Both the position numbers and the translations under genes were made by a program. From Trachythela sp. YZ-2020 (taxonomy: Eukaryota > Cnidaria > Anthozoa > Malacalcyonacea > Clavulariidae): a DNA stretch of 64,000 bases. The notes below the pieces were generated by a model that made no database searches, was not told the origin of the DNA, and worked only from the letters and a program-made list of their open reading frames with translations. Numbering within the stretch: position 1 is the first letter of the stretch; every line of letters begins with the position of its first letter. Shown here piece by piece: positions 44,829 through 55,483 of the stretch. Location of the stretch: NCBI GenBank assembly GCA_016169945.1, contig JADLSH010000236.1, positions 186,001 through 250,000 of the forward strand. Direction: 5' to 3'.

Positions 44829-45343
44829 CTAAGGCAATTCCTCGTATATGGACTCTTTAGAAACCTCATTCCCAGGCCCATTAGACATAACAGTGACATA
44901 ACCGTCGGCCGCATCATATACAGGTTTGTTGCTCGAGCTCAATGAAGCATATCGCTGCTCATTTTCATTTCCTCTTTGCAGTACAGCATAATCCGCTCCC
45001 ACATCACCGGAGCCATCTTGTTTGTTTTTGTGTTTTAAACTCTGATAATTTGCATCAATGGGAACTCTCTTGGAACTGTCAAGTTGTGCATATTCTGCTG
45101 GTTCTTCATAACCACTTTCAGAATACGGTACCTGTGGCAGTCTTCTGTCACCTACATAAGCAGCATTTTGAATTTCACCAATGTCTCGTTCTTTCTCCCT
45201 CTCTGGCATTCTTCGATAGAGAAAGCAAGCAACAATCAAGATTACCGTTACCAAGACAACCACCGCTGCCACCACGGCTCCAATAATGACACCAATATTA
45301 CTGTTTGATGAGGAAGATGGATTGGATGAACCTGGGTCGAGCG
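44829..45343 (-). CDS. Gene B exon 4: stem, TM and tyrosine-rich tail
   Basis: Acceptor TTATCAAG, phase 1 (a second AG 12 bases on, at 45333-45332, is also in phase and would drop four residues). [22 protein letters not shown] and onward to FLY, followed by a basic stop-transfer RR. Tail tyrosine motifs: YVGD, YSES, YEEP, YAQL, YQSL, YAVL, YASL, YDAA, YVTV, YEEL. The stop is right after ELP. Confidence 0.95.
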
Positions 45344-48300
45344 CTTGATAAATCAAAATAAAATCGTCGTTATATTATTTATAAAGATGATGATCCCGGC
45401 CACACGGATCGAAAATTTTGTTGTGTCGTCATACTTCGCGCACGAATATTTGACACCCCAACAACATCCTTATCCCTAACCCTAAATATATGTTCGTTCG
45501 CGAAACCTGAAGATATAATCCAAATAAATCGAGTAAATACACATGGAATATATAAAACAAATCCCGAAATCATGCATCTTCAAAAATCCAAGATACCGAT
45601 TGAAGTCATGACAAAATATTTTAAGTTGATATTTTATCAGTTGACTATAATTAATTGTCTAATGTATACGTTCTTTCAAGATGCAAGTTTTAGGAATTTG
45701 TATCGGTATACTTTAAATAAACATGGTGTTTCAATTAACATAAATAATGAATGATTTTCATGACAGTACAAGCTGTAAATACTCAAAGTCCAAAGGGGAA
45801 CTGACTTCCAACGTTCGAAAAACTTGCACAATTGGTAGAGCGATGGGCATGCATGCCAAACGTTGTGGACAACCCCCCTCTGGAACTCAGAACTCCTTGG
45901 CACCTAAATACAGCCAGTATTTGCAAAGCAAACAACTTGCTGACTCCGTCGATCGGGAGAAAACTTTTAAGAGAATACAACTTTAGAGAGAAAATCAATT
46001 AACTTTATATTTCACAAAATTCATTAATATGTCGTGCAATTGTTAAATTTTCAATTAAAACCAACTGGCAATAACAATGAAATTTGTTCCATCTTGAATA
46101 CGAATATGCATGGTTGGATATGCGTGACATCAAAACCATATCTCGTCTATTTATTTAGACTCAATAATAAAACAATATAGCGAATAGAAGCATGTTTTGG
46201 TGACAAAAATTTGAAAGTTGAGAAAATTGTGCAATGTTCCCATATTTCCTTTAAGCTACATTTTGTACTTTTCTAACTCTCAAGGTTTCACACAACACAG
46301 CCCAAGCAACAACCTTAAAACTTTTATTTCGATTACATAAACATGTAAAACGAAACAACTACTTAGACGAAAGTTATAAAGACTACTGACCTGTGCACTT
46401 AGTTTTACCATTTCCCGTAAAACCAGGTTTACAGGAACATGTATAGGAGCCAATAGTATTTTGACACGTGGCATCTGAATGACAAACTGCGGTACTACAT
46501 TCATCATAATCTGGAGTAAAATATTTAATAAATAATGTAAAGGTTTATTAATATTACGTTAAATTATAAACAATTTATATACTAAAATAAAAGAATCAAA
46601 AATTTCAAAATCTTGCGTTTTTCATATTCTTGCTATTTGGAACACCGTTAATGTAGAAACCATCTCCCATGTTTGGTTAGTTCCAAAAGTACAGCAGAAA
46701 AGCCAATAGTCGCCCGGCATTTTACATAGTCCAGTTGTGCTGAGAGCAGTTTTAGAGCGCTGCATCGGAATCCACTGAGACCCGCCAGATTCAATTCCTG
46801 CCAGAGGACCTAAGTTGCATTTTTTTCGAGTTATCTGCAAAAACCTTCTACTACTATTAGTCCTAACGAGATGCCGAAAAAAAAAATCTACCCATATTTT
46901 TTTTTAATAAATTTTGTAAAATTTTATCAGTATTATGTTAAATAATGAAGCATTGGTAAACTTACCAGCGCAAGCTATTCCATTTCCAACATATCCAGCT
47001 TTACAAGTACACGTGTAGGAGCCAATAGTATTTTGACACGTAGCATCAGAATGACAAGGTGATTGTTGAGCACATTCATCAACGTCTAGGATCAACACTT
47101 TTTCATTAGCAACCTATTATAGTGAAGTGCCAGGGGAGTGGTCGAACATCTCATTTCATAAAAATCATTGATTAAATACTCAACCTTATATTATGTACTG
47201 TTTAATAAACTCGCAGGAGTGTTTTATTAGGTTTACAACCACGAGCGCGCAGCGCGAGTGGTATTAGACCTAATAAAACACGTACTGCGAGTTTATTAAA
47301 CAGCTTCTATATAAAGAATACTATTAAATGAAGATGAGTTTTATCATGCAGGTATAAAGCCACTTCACGTGACATGCATATTATGGTTGACATGATTTGC
47401 CAAAAAGCTTATGAATTATTGAGTTTTTGAAATATATTTCTATATACATACATGCATTGCATGAAACACCGCGTGTAACGGCAAATTGTTATTTTAGATA
47501 ACCGAAAATAGAAGTAGAAAGCTCTACCACCGTGTATTGAGCACTCTTTTTATTACAGAAAAAAACAATAAAAAAACATATATATATGTAAAATATATAT
47601 ATATACCGGGTGAGGCAAAAGTACGAGTGTTTGATTTAGTATAACTTAAAATAGGCCGTTTTTAGCTAATTCTCGACAGTTCCAAAAGTGTTTAGTCAAG
47701 TTTAAACGCAGCTATCTCAGTCGATATTGCATGAAAATGCACATGGCATGTATCAAAGTTTAAGTTAGACATCGCTGAATGCAAACAAACTTGTTTAAGT
47801 GTAATAGCTCTTTTAGTTTTTAAGTTATACTAAATCAAACAGTCGTACTCTTTCTTGCCCCACCCGGTATATATATATATATATATATAGGCACTCCACT
47901 GATCGATATCTAACAATTAATAAAGTGTTAGATGACTCCCATATATAAATTTCCTGGATGAGGTCATGGTAACTAATGTCTGTCTTAGTATTGGTACACG
48001 CATTCACCAGAAAAATTAATTGTTATAGCACAAGATTAAAGATAAATTACGATTAGGGCCCAAGTCCAATAATACTTTATCTCTTTTAGAAAATTTGCTA
48101 TAAAAAAAATTCAGTAACACAAAACAAGACAGCACAAGAAGGAAAAAATCTGGTAAAAATTGTGGGTGACTTTAATTACGTATTACTATTCCGAAATGAC
48201 GTCACAAGGAATAATTAAGACCAAGGCAATAGGGACTGCCCGCTAATGTACACCTTAAATGTAAACATAAAAAACTAGGTGTATTAAGTTTTCATGCAGT

Positions 48301-50614
48301 AATCTAAGAGGACTGTTGGAAGAATCATCTTGACTGTTGCAATTGCTTTTCGCGATTCTACCCTACTTTTCAACAGGGCCTATCTTGCTAGCTGACAAAA
48401 CTGAAACAACGATTTGGAACTGCATAACATCTGGTGATATTTTACTGACAACTGCAAATTACCCTAATTTTTATCTGACAACTGACATCCGAAGATCAAC
48501 TTGAACTACAATTTTTATCACAAAAACATACCACAATTGACAGTTGGCGCATCTTCCACAGCCATGACAATCTGTAGCAGGGTAAGGTTTGTGAATGAAT
48601 TACATAACTTTGTCCCCCAAACATCATCCCATGTTATCCTACTGCTCAACAGCGAGCTAATAGAATTGCCATACAGACACTGTATCTCAACCAACTTAAA
48701 ACCAGTTGCCATTTTTATTGAATCTGATAATAATACATCATCAAGTTCTTCCAAACTCAAACCCCTCTGGGATAAAAATTCTTCAAGGCTTACTGTCTCA
48801 AACAGGATCTTTTTCATCATCGTTTTTGCGATAGTATTGTTGTAAAATCTGTGATAGTCTCTGAAATTGCTAGACTCGAAGGAATCATTGGCCTTGTTAA
48901 ACAAACAAGAGGTAATACGATCTATGTATACGTTATTAAAAGAACTTGGTTTAGTTGTTTCAATTGTCTGAAAGTTGTCTGTTTGTGAAGAAATTGAAAC
49001 ACTGTCTGGACTAGTTTGAAGGTCGTACGAGAATGCCTGCATGACTTGCTTGAAAGATTGTTGTATCACAGCGTCGATAATCTCAGACCACTTGGAAGAA
49101 GGCAAAGCAGCTAGACCAGAGTCATTTGGAAAGTGCTCAGTGTATCCAATCAAGTACGTGATATCATGAACATCATAACGATACGATATAGTTGTCAGTA
49201 ACCATTGATGGACTTCAGTAATGGTTGTTTCTTCTGTGACAGTTTGTCCTGAAGCTTCGAACAATGTTTTGGGTGTAAAACCATATGTGGTTAATGTATC
49301 ATTGAACATTGGTGCATAGTGTTTGGAAATATACAGTAACTTATTTAATGAAATATAGTTAGCTATTATTTGAGGAATAGATAAATTTAATATATCATCT
49401 TGTGTGAGACCATTATTATCCCTGATAATCTCTCGAAGACGTGGTGTATCAATAATTATTCCATCTGTGTAATTTAGTTCCAAAATATCAGCTATTTCAA
49501 TCCAATCTATGCCAGTAACGCGAGTAAAAATCGTTAACACGCTAAGTTCTAAAGGATTTTCAATCTCAGAACTTATTGTTTCGACATGTCGAACAGAACT
49601 AGATAGAACTAAAGCCACGGGACAACTAAAATCTTCCAAAATCGATTTTGAGATGTTATACATGGTTCTGGTCAAAGATATCACACCATTGCAAGAGGCA
49701 TAGCTCTTTAAGGGAATGAACTGTAAGGCATATAATTGTGCACTGTTCCAATCATATAATATTTCCAAATCTCTGATAGACATATTTGTCGCAAAGTTGA
49801 TGTGGCGGTGTAAAGGGGAACTAGTCCAATTGTTCAAATTTCCAGACCCATCATCATCATCATCGCCTATTACATACGTCTCTATTTCATCATGTTCAAA
49901 CACGTACTTATTGCCAAGAATGTTCTGATAGGGCAAAATCAACTGTGAATCTAACTGTGCTAAATTGTAATCAAGTAAGGTAGAATCATTACTTCTCACC
50001 AGTTCAGCAAACTCTGAACGATTTACGACCAATATATCAGCTCTACACTGGATAGCATACCAGGCTATTTGAGGAAGGAACAGTTTCCATTCAGGTAATG
50101 TAACATTAAATGATGAAATACCAAGCTCTCTCTCTATGGATGACATTGTGAAACAGAAATGCAGTTCCAATGTTGTTACAACGGCTTCGTGCAAACGTCC
50201 TAGAGTAATTGCAGGCTGAGTCTGACCGTTCAATTCTTTCCTGCTTTTACCACTATGATATTCTATATCAGATATATTTAACGCGTGGCAATACGATCCA
50301 CACATGTGTACATTCAACTGGTCTGTTTTGAGAAGAGATCTTTGGTATAACCTATTCGCGTCTGAAATGATGCTGTGAACACTTCTATTGTAGATTTCAG
50401 ATACAGAAATGTTCGTTGCTTGCCAAACATCCCAGGCAGTTACTTGATAGAAGAATTGATTTCGTTCAGGAGGGTTATAAAACGACGATGTTTTATCAAT
50501 AGGTTGAGGTAATGCTTTCAGTGGTGTGATGAACAAAGGTATTCGTACGCCTGATACGTACGGAAGGACAACAAGATTAATAATTCCACATACGCACAAA
50601 TATTGTAACCACAT
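44829..50614 (-). CDS. Gene B: single-pass receptor, gene A-like ectodomain, EGF repeats, ITAM/ITIM-like tail
   Basis: Four exons, 50614-48532, 47085-46966, 46510-46391 and 45343-44829, give 2838 nt = 945 codons plus stop, all joined in phase 1. Order: signal peptide (about 1-22), a 670-residue ectodomain whose first 240 residues match gene A, two EGF repeats (695-774), a Ser/Asn-rich stem, one TM helix (about 791-817) and a 128-residue cytoplasmic tail with ten tyrosines. Five fit YxxL (Tyr859, 874, 893, 906, 941) and one YxxV (923). Pairs 859/874 and 893/906 have 11 and 9 residues between them, within ITAM spacing; 941 is SIYEEL, an ITIM consensus. A membrane receptor signalling through SH2 proteins after tyrosine phosphorylation is the natural inference. 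Ligand and cell type are unknown. Confidence 0.92.
46391..46510 (-). CDS. Gene B exon 3: calcium-binding EGF repeat
   Basis: A 120-nt phase 1-1 exon, acceptor TACTCCAG and donor [26 protein letters not shown] then GSYTCSC. It shares most bases with exon 2, including TCAAAATACTATTGGCTCCTA, so one is a recent duplicate of the other. Confidence 0.93.
46622..46840 (-). other. Possible dead exon between gene B exons 2 and 3
   Basis: After a good acceptor TTTTTGCAG (near 46834) a 70-codon frame begins and reads [15 protein letters not shown], resembling the start of an F5/8 type C (discoidin) domain, then [11 protein letters not shown]. The frame is phase 0 while its neighbours need phase 1, and it ends in a stop without a clear donor, so it is not part of the gene B model. 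Confidence 0.3.
46966..47085 (-). CDS. Gene B exon 2: calcium-binding EGF repeat
   Basis: A 120-nt phase 1-1 exon, acceptor ATCCTAG and donor [27 protein letters not shown] then GSYTCTC and GNGIAC. Confidence 0.95.
47199..47302. repeat. 104-bp palindrome
   Basis: Arms TGTTTAATAAACTCGCAG(G) pair for about 48 bp with a GCGCGCAGCGCG centre, in gene B intron 1. Confidence 0.8.
47606..47867. mobile_element. 262-bp TA-flanked MITE related to 31129-32304
   Basis: Ends CCGGGTGAGGCAAAAGTACG and, inverted, CCGGGTGGGGCAAGAAAG; both continue with TGTTTGATTTAGTATAACTT, giving about 50-bp inverted repeats. TA on both sides. The words CCGGGTG, AGTA(C/T)G and TGTTTGATTTA are also in the ends of the larger element at 31129-32304, so the two are of one family. 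Gene B intron 1. Confidence 0.85.
48532..50614 (-). CDS. Gene B exon 1: signal peptide and large novel ectodomain
   Basis: ATG at 50612-50614, donor G|GTATGT at 48531-48526, phase 1; 694 codons in a single exon. Residues 1-22 are a signal peptide. Residues 23-245 align with gene A exon 1 ([57 protein letters not shown]). An acidic DDDDDGSG linker follows near 257. The remaining 430 residues are helical, with several segments of the type ELxxL...YNxxL that may be degenerate copies of the same fold. No known domain was recognised. Confidence 0.92.
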
Positions 50615-52469
50615 ATTTGAGTGAAACTGTTTCCAGACGAAGCGACAAGGAATTGATCGATATTCGCATATGCTGATCTATGACAATGCAGAAAAAGCAA
50701 GTATATTTGCTACGTCATTGCAATTTCGGCATTCGCATTCATTTTCGAAACGTTGGCGTTTAACCACGGTTTAACACAACACGGGGTAATGAAATGCCGT
50801 GCTGGTTCGTCGCTCAGCCGTAACCACAACAATTAGAGCAACATTTAGATCATTCCTTATTTGTATACATCATTCTTTCATTGTAAAATGATGTGGGCTT
50901 TCATATGTAGTTTCAAAACAGAATTTTGTACAATTTACAAAAACAGAACATAATATGAAAAGTGGGCACTAAATAACCGCATGGCAACCGTAACATTTAG
51001 ATATCGGTTCATAGACTAGACAAATTTGTTTTAGTTTGGCAAATTTTATGCTCATCAAAATTCTCAAGAATACATTGAATAATTGTAATTAACTTTTATA
51101 CAGATTACTAATAGCTCTAGAATTGGTAGTTTTGACTTGATGACCATACTGATTGCTGTACGTCTATGTCTATGACAATGGATTCCGTGGCAGTTTAGAT
51201 TAAATTTTGGGTATCAATACCTAACGGCGAACCGAAAGCTGTTGCGAAGTAAAAGAAGCTTACCCCATGAGGCCCAGCCTACGTTATAGACCAAATGCCT
51301 AGCTCTTCATTTACATTTATGAAGGCAGTCGTAGATTTTACATTTACTGATTTAGTCTTAGAATTACAAATCTTGTGAAATGTTTCTGAATCAACAGTTA
51401 CACTTAACCCTGGTTGCAAATGAAGAAATCCATTTAGATTAGCCTCGAATCTGAAGCTTATTGTCATAGCCTATTACTGTATTAGTATTTTCGACGCTTG
51501 GTAATTATTTTCTAGTGCCATTGACTGACATTGATCAGTAAATCCTTTGCTTTGTCTATTTGAAATTATTTTCTAATTAAAAAATCTAAAATATTTTAAA
51601 TGATTTACTAAACTCAAAATAGTAATTATCCCTTGACCTTAAAAGTAAATCTCAGTATCATTGCATCAATAATGTATGCAAAGCTATCAATACTACAATA
51701 GTTTCATATAAATAAGCACGCATATTCGCATAACACTTGCGAATTTTCTGTACCGAGGTGGTCGGAGTTTTTATGTATAAACCCTAACCTAATCCTTAAC
51801 TATTAAGGGTTAAACTAATCCTTACACTAAATTATATTGCACACGCTACGATTTTAGTCGGCCGATTTATGGTTTAGGTGCATGGTAATTAACGAAGTCA
51901 ATGCAGAGAACGAGGGTAATACAGGAGAACCCCGCTATGTCGAACTCGCTTATCTCGAACTCCCCGCTATCTCGAACATCAACCCATTAATTTCCAGTGG
52001 ATTTGCCGTCCATACTATTTCCATCATTTTTACTCTTTTATCTCGAACTTTTTGTTGTTTCTCTTGGCTGTTCGAGATAGCGTCAACAATATACTCTTCT
52101 ACCGTTGCTTGCCAGGACTTGTCCAAATTTATCAGAGCCAGAATCATATAACGTCTTTTGTTCTGTCTAACTTTACCGAGGTTTTCCAGTAACAGTTCTT
52201 TAAACCGATGGAAAGCAGTCCTGTACGTTATAAATACAGAAAATGTATGTTGACCATTATACTTGCATGTACATATAAGCTAGGTTTAAACTGTTTAGGA
52301 TTGTGTGCAATGTCGTAGCCGCGGGCTAATATCTTATCTATACAGTATACACAAGAACTGGACTAAGTCTTCCATCCTCAATCTGGGCAATTTAGTATAA
52401 TTATGTACCTACTGTATAGATATTATATTAGTCTTCTATATTAGAAGGTATACTTCTGCAGTTAATCAA
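50615..52469. other. Gene B upstream region, no supported gene
   Basis: AT-rich. A 62-codon minus frame at 51279-51467 has no recognisable family. At 51925-51980 the words CCCCGCTAT(G/C)TCGAACT(C) repeat, in the style of pogo/Tigger-type terminal sequences, and a short minus frame at 51950-52147 lies beside it; this is too weak to call a transposase. Confidence 0.45.
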
Positions 52470-53800
52470 TAGTAATCAACATGGTTTTATTTCAGGGAAG
52501 TCGTGTACAACCCAATTATTGGAAGTGCTTGATTATATTGGTTCCCTCCTGGATAGTGGCAAACAAACTCATATTATCTATATGTCCAAAGCATTCGACA
52601 AATGTTAACCACAAACCCCTAATTAATAAGTTAAGAGTCTGCTTTGGCATCTCTGGTAACCTCCTTCATTGGTTTGAATCATATTTATTAAATCGCAAGC
52701 AGCACGTCACTGTCTTAGGAGCTACATCATCCGCTAGACCTGTCCTCTCTGGGGTTCCACAGGGATTTTTCTATTGTACGTAAACGACCTGCCTGACGTA
52801 GAAAACATTCCAACGTTGCCTCCTTCGCTGACAACACCAAAGTGTTTAAGAAAGTTGTTTCCACTGCAGACACTCACCTGTTACAAAGTGATCTCAGTAG
52901 CTTGGAGAAATGGTCAACATCTTCGGGTCGAGTCTTCAATCAGGATAAATGTATTTGCCAACGTATTACAAGAAATGTTAATCCCATTATGCAAGTATAC
53001 CACATAAAGGGCAAGTCTCTGGTATAGTGACGAAAAAGGAAAAATACCTTGGTATATTGATCACGAACACATTGACATGGTCGGAGCATTATACCCATGA
53101 TCGCTGTATGAAAGCAAACAGAATGCTTAGTTTTCTGAACAGGTCTGCTACAGACATTGTGAACATACGCCGCACACTGTACCTGGCAATTTAAGGATCA
53201 GTGCTAGGTTACGCTACTCAAGTTTGGTCCCCTCAATTGATAGAGTTAATAAGGACAGAGCCCATCCAACGGCGCGCTACCAAATTCATCTTAAAGTTAC
53301 CCTTCGCCTGCGTAGAAACTTACAAAGACAGACTGACTTCCCTTGAGTTACTACCAATCTCTTACTGGCATGAGTATGTAGACCTTATATTCTTCTTCAA
53401 AGCCATAAATAGTATTATATCTGTCTCGAAAGATGTCCTGCCAGAGCCTATTATTCCATCAAGGCTTACTACATCACTGTTCTCTTTCCATCCTCGTCGA
53501 TGCAAAACAGTAACACACCAACTCTCATTCTATATTAGGACAACCAGACTCCCTGCCAGCATAGACAGATAATTTAAGACTAAAAAATCCATCGCTGGCT
53601 CAATTCAAGAACTTTCTACTTGAATATTACCAGGACGCTGTACAAAATTTATATGTGGATGACGTTAGAACATGCAGGAAAACAGTGTGCTTAAAATGCA
53701 ACACGTCACGTAGACTTATACAACCATTAATGTGCTGTTATTAGTAAATTTTCATGTTTGTTCAGTAAATTTGTTCAGTTTTTATATATATTGAAGGTCC
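52470..53800 (+). pseudogene. LINE reverse transcriptase remnant
   Basis: Plus strand, several frames with indels. In order: NQHGFISG-type start near 52470, VNHKPLINKLRVCFGIS and LLHWFESYLLNRKQHV (52610-52710), LSGVPQG, YVNDLPDV near 52775, then QSDLSSLEKWS near 52880, KYLGILITNTLTWSEHY near 53045, and the post-RT block LGYATQVWSP...RATKFILKLP (53201-53572). The FADD box is destroyed by a frameshift near 52830. The 3' part includes typical C-terminal sequence. It resembles CR1/RTE-X type LINEs. Confidence 0.82.
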
Positions 53801-54510
53801 CACAGTAATTGGTGTTAAACTGTTGTGGTGTCCCCGCCTTTCTCTGTGAATATGCATGTGTTTGAGAGATGTAAATTGTTTTGTTTGTCTGTTTGTATAT
53901 TATTGGCGAAACGTAATAAGTCTCCGTCTATTTCTACTTCTAGACATTTCATCAATAATTTCGATTGTAATGATTTACTTTATGGTATTTATGGATTGGT
54001 GGCTTTATCTTCAAGTACTAAATTAACGGATTTACATGTAAACACACTTACTGTTGCCTGGCTTGCGACATGAATTAAATATTCTATTTCTTAAGTCCGT
54101 TTTACCTTCCTCTATCCTTCTTCTTTAACTTCCTGCCTTCATGTTTCAAAAAGTGGAAAAGTTCCGTACCAGTTGTTTAAAATACGAGAGTACGAAAAGG
54201 TTTCATATAGGCTGGCGTTAGTCTCAAAATTGATGTAACGAAAAATTGCACGTCTCTACCAGCGATTTACTTTTGTATCTCATTATCTATATGCAGATTA
54301 TCCAGTTACCTTTAAACCTTTAAATAGGACATGATACAATGACGTAACCATATGCAACTGGACAATCTGTACAGATGAGATGTATATCACAAGTAAATCG
54401 CTGGATAGCAAAGTTAGAAGCACTTTAAACATATTTTAAACATTTAAATATATATTTTACAACTCTTTTTCTGTGAGGATAACAGTATTTGCTGTGCTGT
54501 GCCGCACCTA
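53801..54510. other. Intergenic, nothing recognised
   Basis: AT-rich sequence. An 82-codon plus frame at 53825-54073 is not similar to any family that I know. Confidence 0.4.
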
Positions 54511-55483
54511 TGGGTCAAGGGTGCACGGCAGTACGCTTTTTGATCAATTTTAAGAGTAAGTTCGGACACTAATTCGCATTTCTTACCTGAAATAATCTGT
54601 GAATTATTATTATTTCATCTTTGTCTTCTTTAGTTGCAAAATACTGTGATAGATAGATAGATAGATAGATAGAAAATTTTATTTTGACACGCTAACTACG
54701 TCAATTAAGAATATTGATTTCCACGAAGGGCGTGTGTTCTAAAGTTATTATAGAAATAATGTAACTGTTCCAATTGACAAAATTGACAATATAGACAACT
54801 AACAAAACATATAGTTAACTATTTACAATAAAGGATTTATATAATTATATAAATATATTATTTAGCAACATGAGCAGCAATTTTTCTTTCAAATAGAGAC
54901 TGGGACCCAATCCCTCTGATTTCTTTATGGACTGAGTTCCATATTTTTGCCCCATCAAACTTGAAACTCTTTTTCATGCTATTTGTGCGAGGCTGTGGCA
55001 AAACGAGTGTTGTTTCATTGTCACGTAGACAGTAATGTGTATTCTCATTCTTGTAGCTAAAAAGGTCTGTTAGGCTTTTTGGCCCAGACTTATTTAAAAT
55101 TTTGAACATTAATTTTGCCTTGGCTTTAGTTCTCTGTACTTTTAGTGTCTCCCAACCTAACGAATTTAATGCAATTTGAGCATTAACCTCATTTCCCATG
55201 TCCATAATAATTCGAGCAGAATAATTCTGTGGAAAGAAGCTTCGAATATTTAGCGCGGATTTTACAAACGACAATTCGATACAATAAGTCAGCGGATATC
55301 CAAGTGAGAGTAGAAATTTAAAACACAAAATTTAAATAAACAACGTGAAGCTAATTTTGCAACTAAAGAAGACAAAGATGAAATAATAATTCACAGATTA
55401 TTTCAGGTAAGAAATGAGAATTAGTGTCCGAATTTACTCTTAAAATTGATCAAAAAGCGTACTGCCGTGCGCCCTTGTATGGG
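54511..55483. mobile_element. Foldback element with about 130-bp arms holding a LINE tail
   Basis: 54512-54645 and 55352-55482 are inverted copies of each other: GGGTGCACGGCAGTACGCTT, CTGAAATAATCTGTGAATTAT, TTTGTCTTCTTTAGTTGC. Between them lies a minus-strand LINE 3' fragment (54650-55345), which ends at the left arm in a GATA/TATC microsatellite at 54648-54672. Confidence 0.85.
54650..55345 (-). pseudogene. LINE RT C-terminal fragment inside foldback element
   Basis: A minus frame at 55328-54858 reads ALNSLGWETLKVQRTKAKAK, MFKILNKSGPKSLTDLFSY, LPQPRTNSMKKSFKFDGAK and IWNSVHKEIRG, the post-RT C-terminal region of CR1/L2-type LINEs. It resembles the C-terminal part of the LINE at 60907-61167 (IPRPRTEFLKRSF, LWNQIPEEIR). 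A 3' UTR follows with a TATC tail. It is 5' truncated. Confidence 0.85.

Noticed and set aside
51925..52147. pogo/Tigger transposase
   Set aside because: Only terminal-like words and a 65-codon frame without DDE landmarks; too weak to call.
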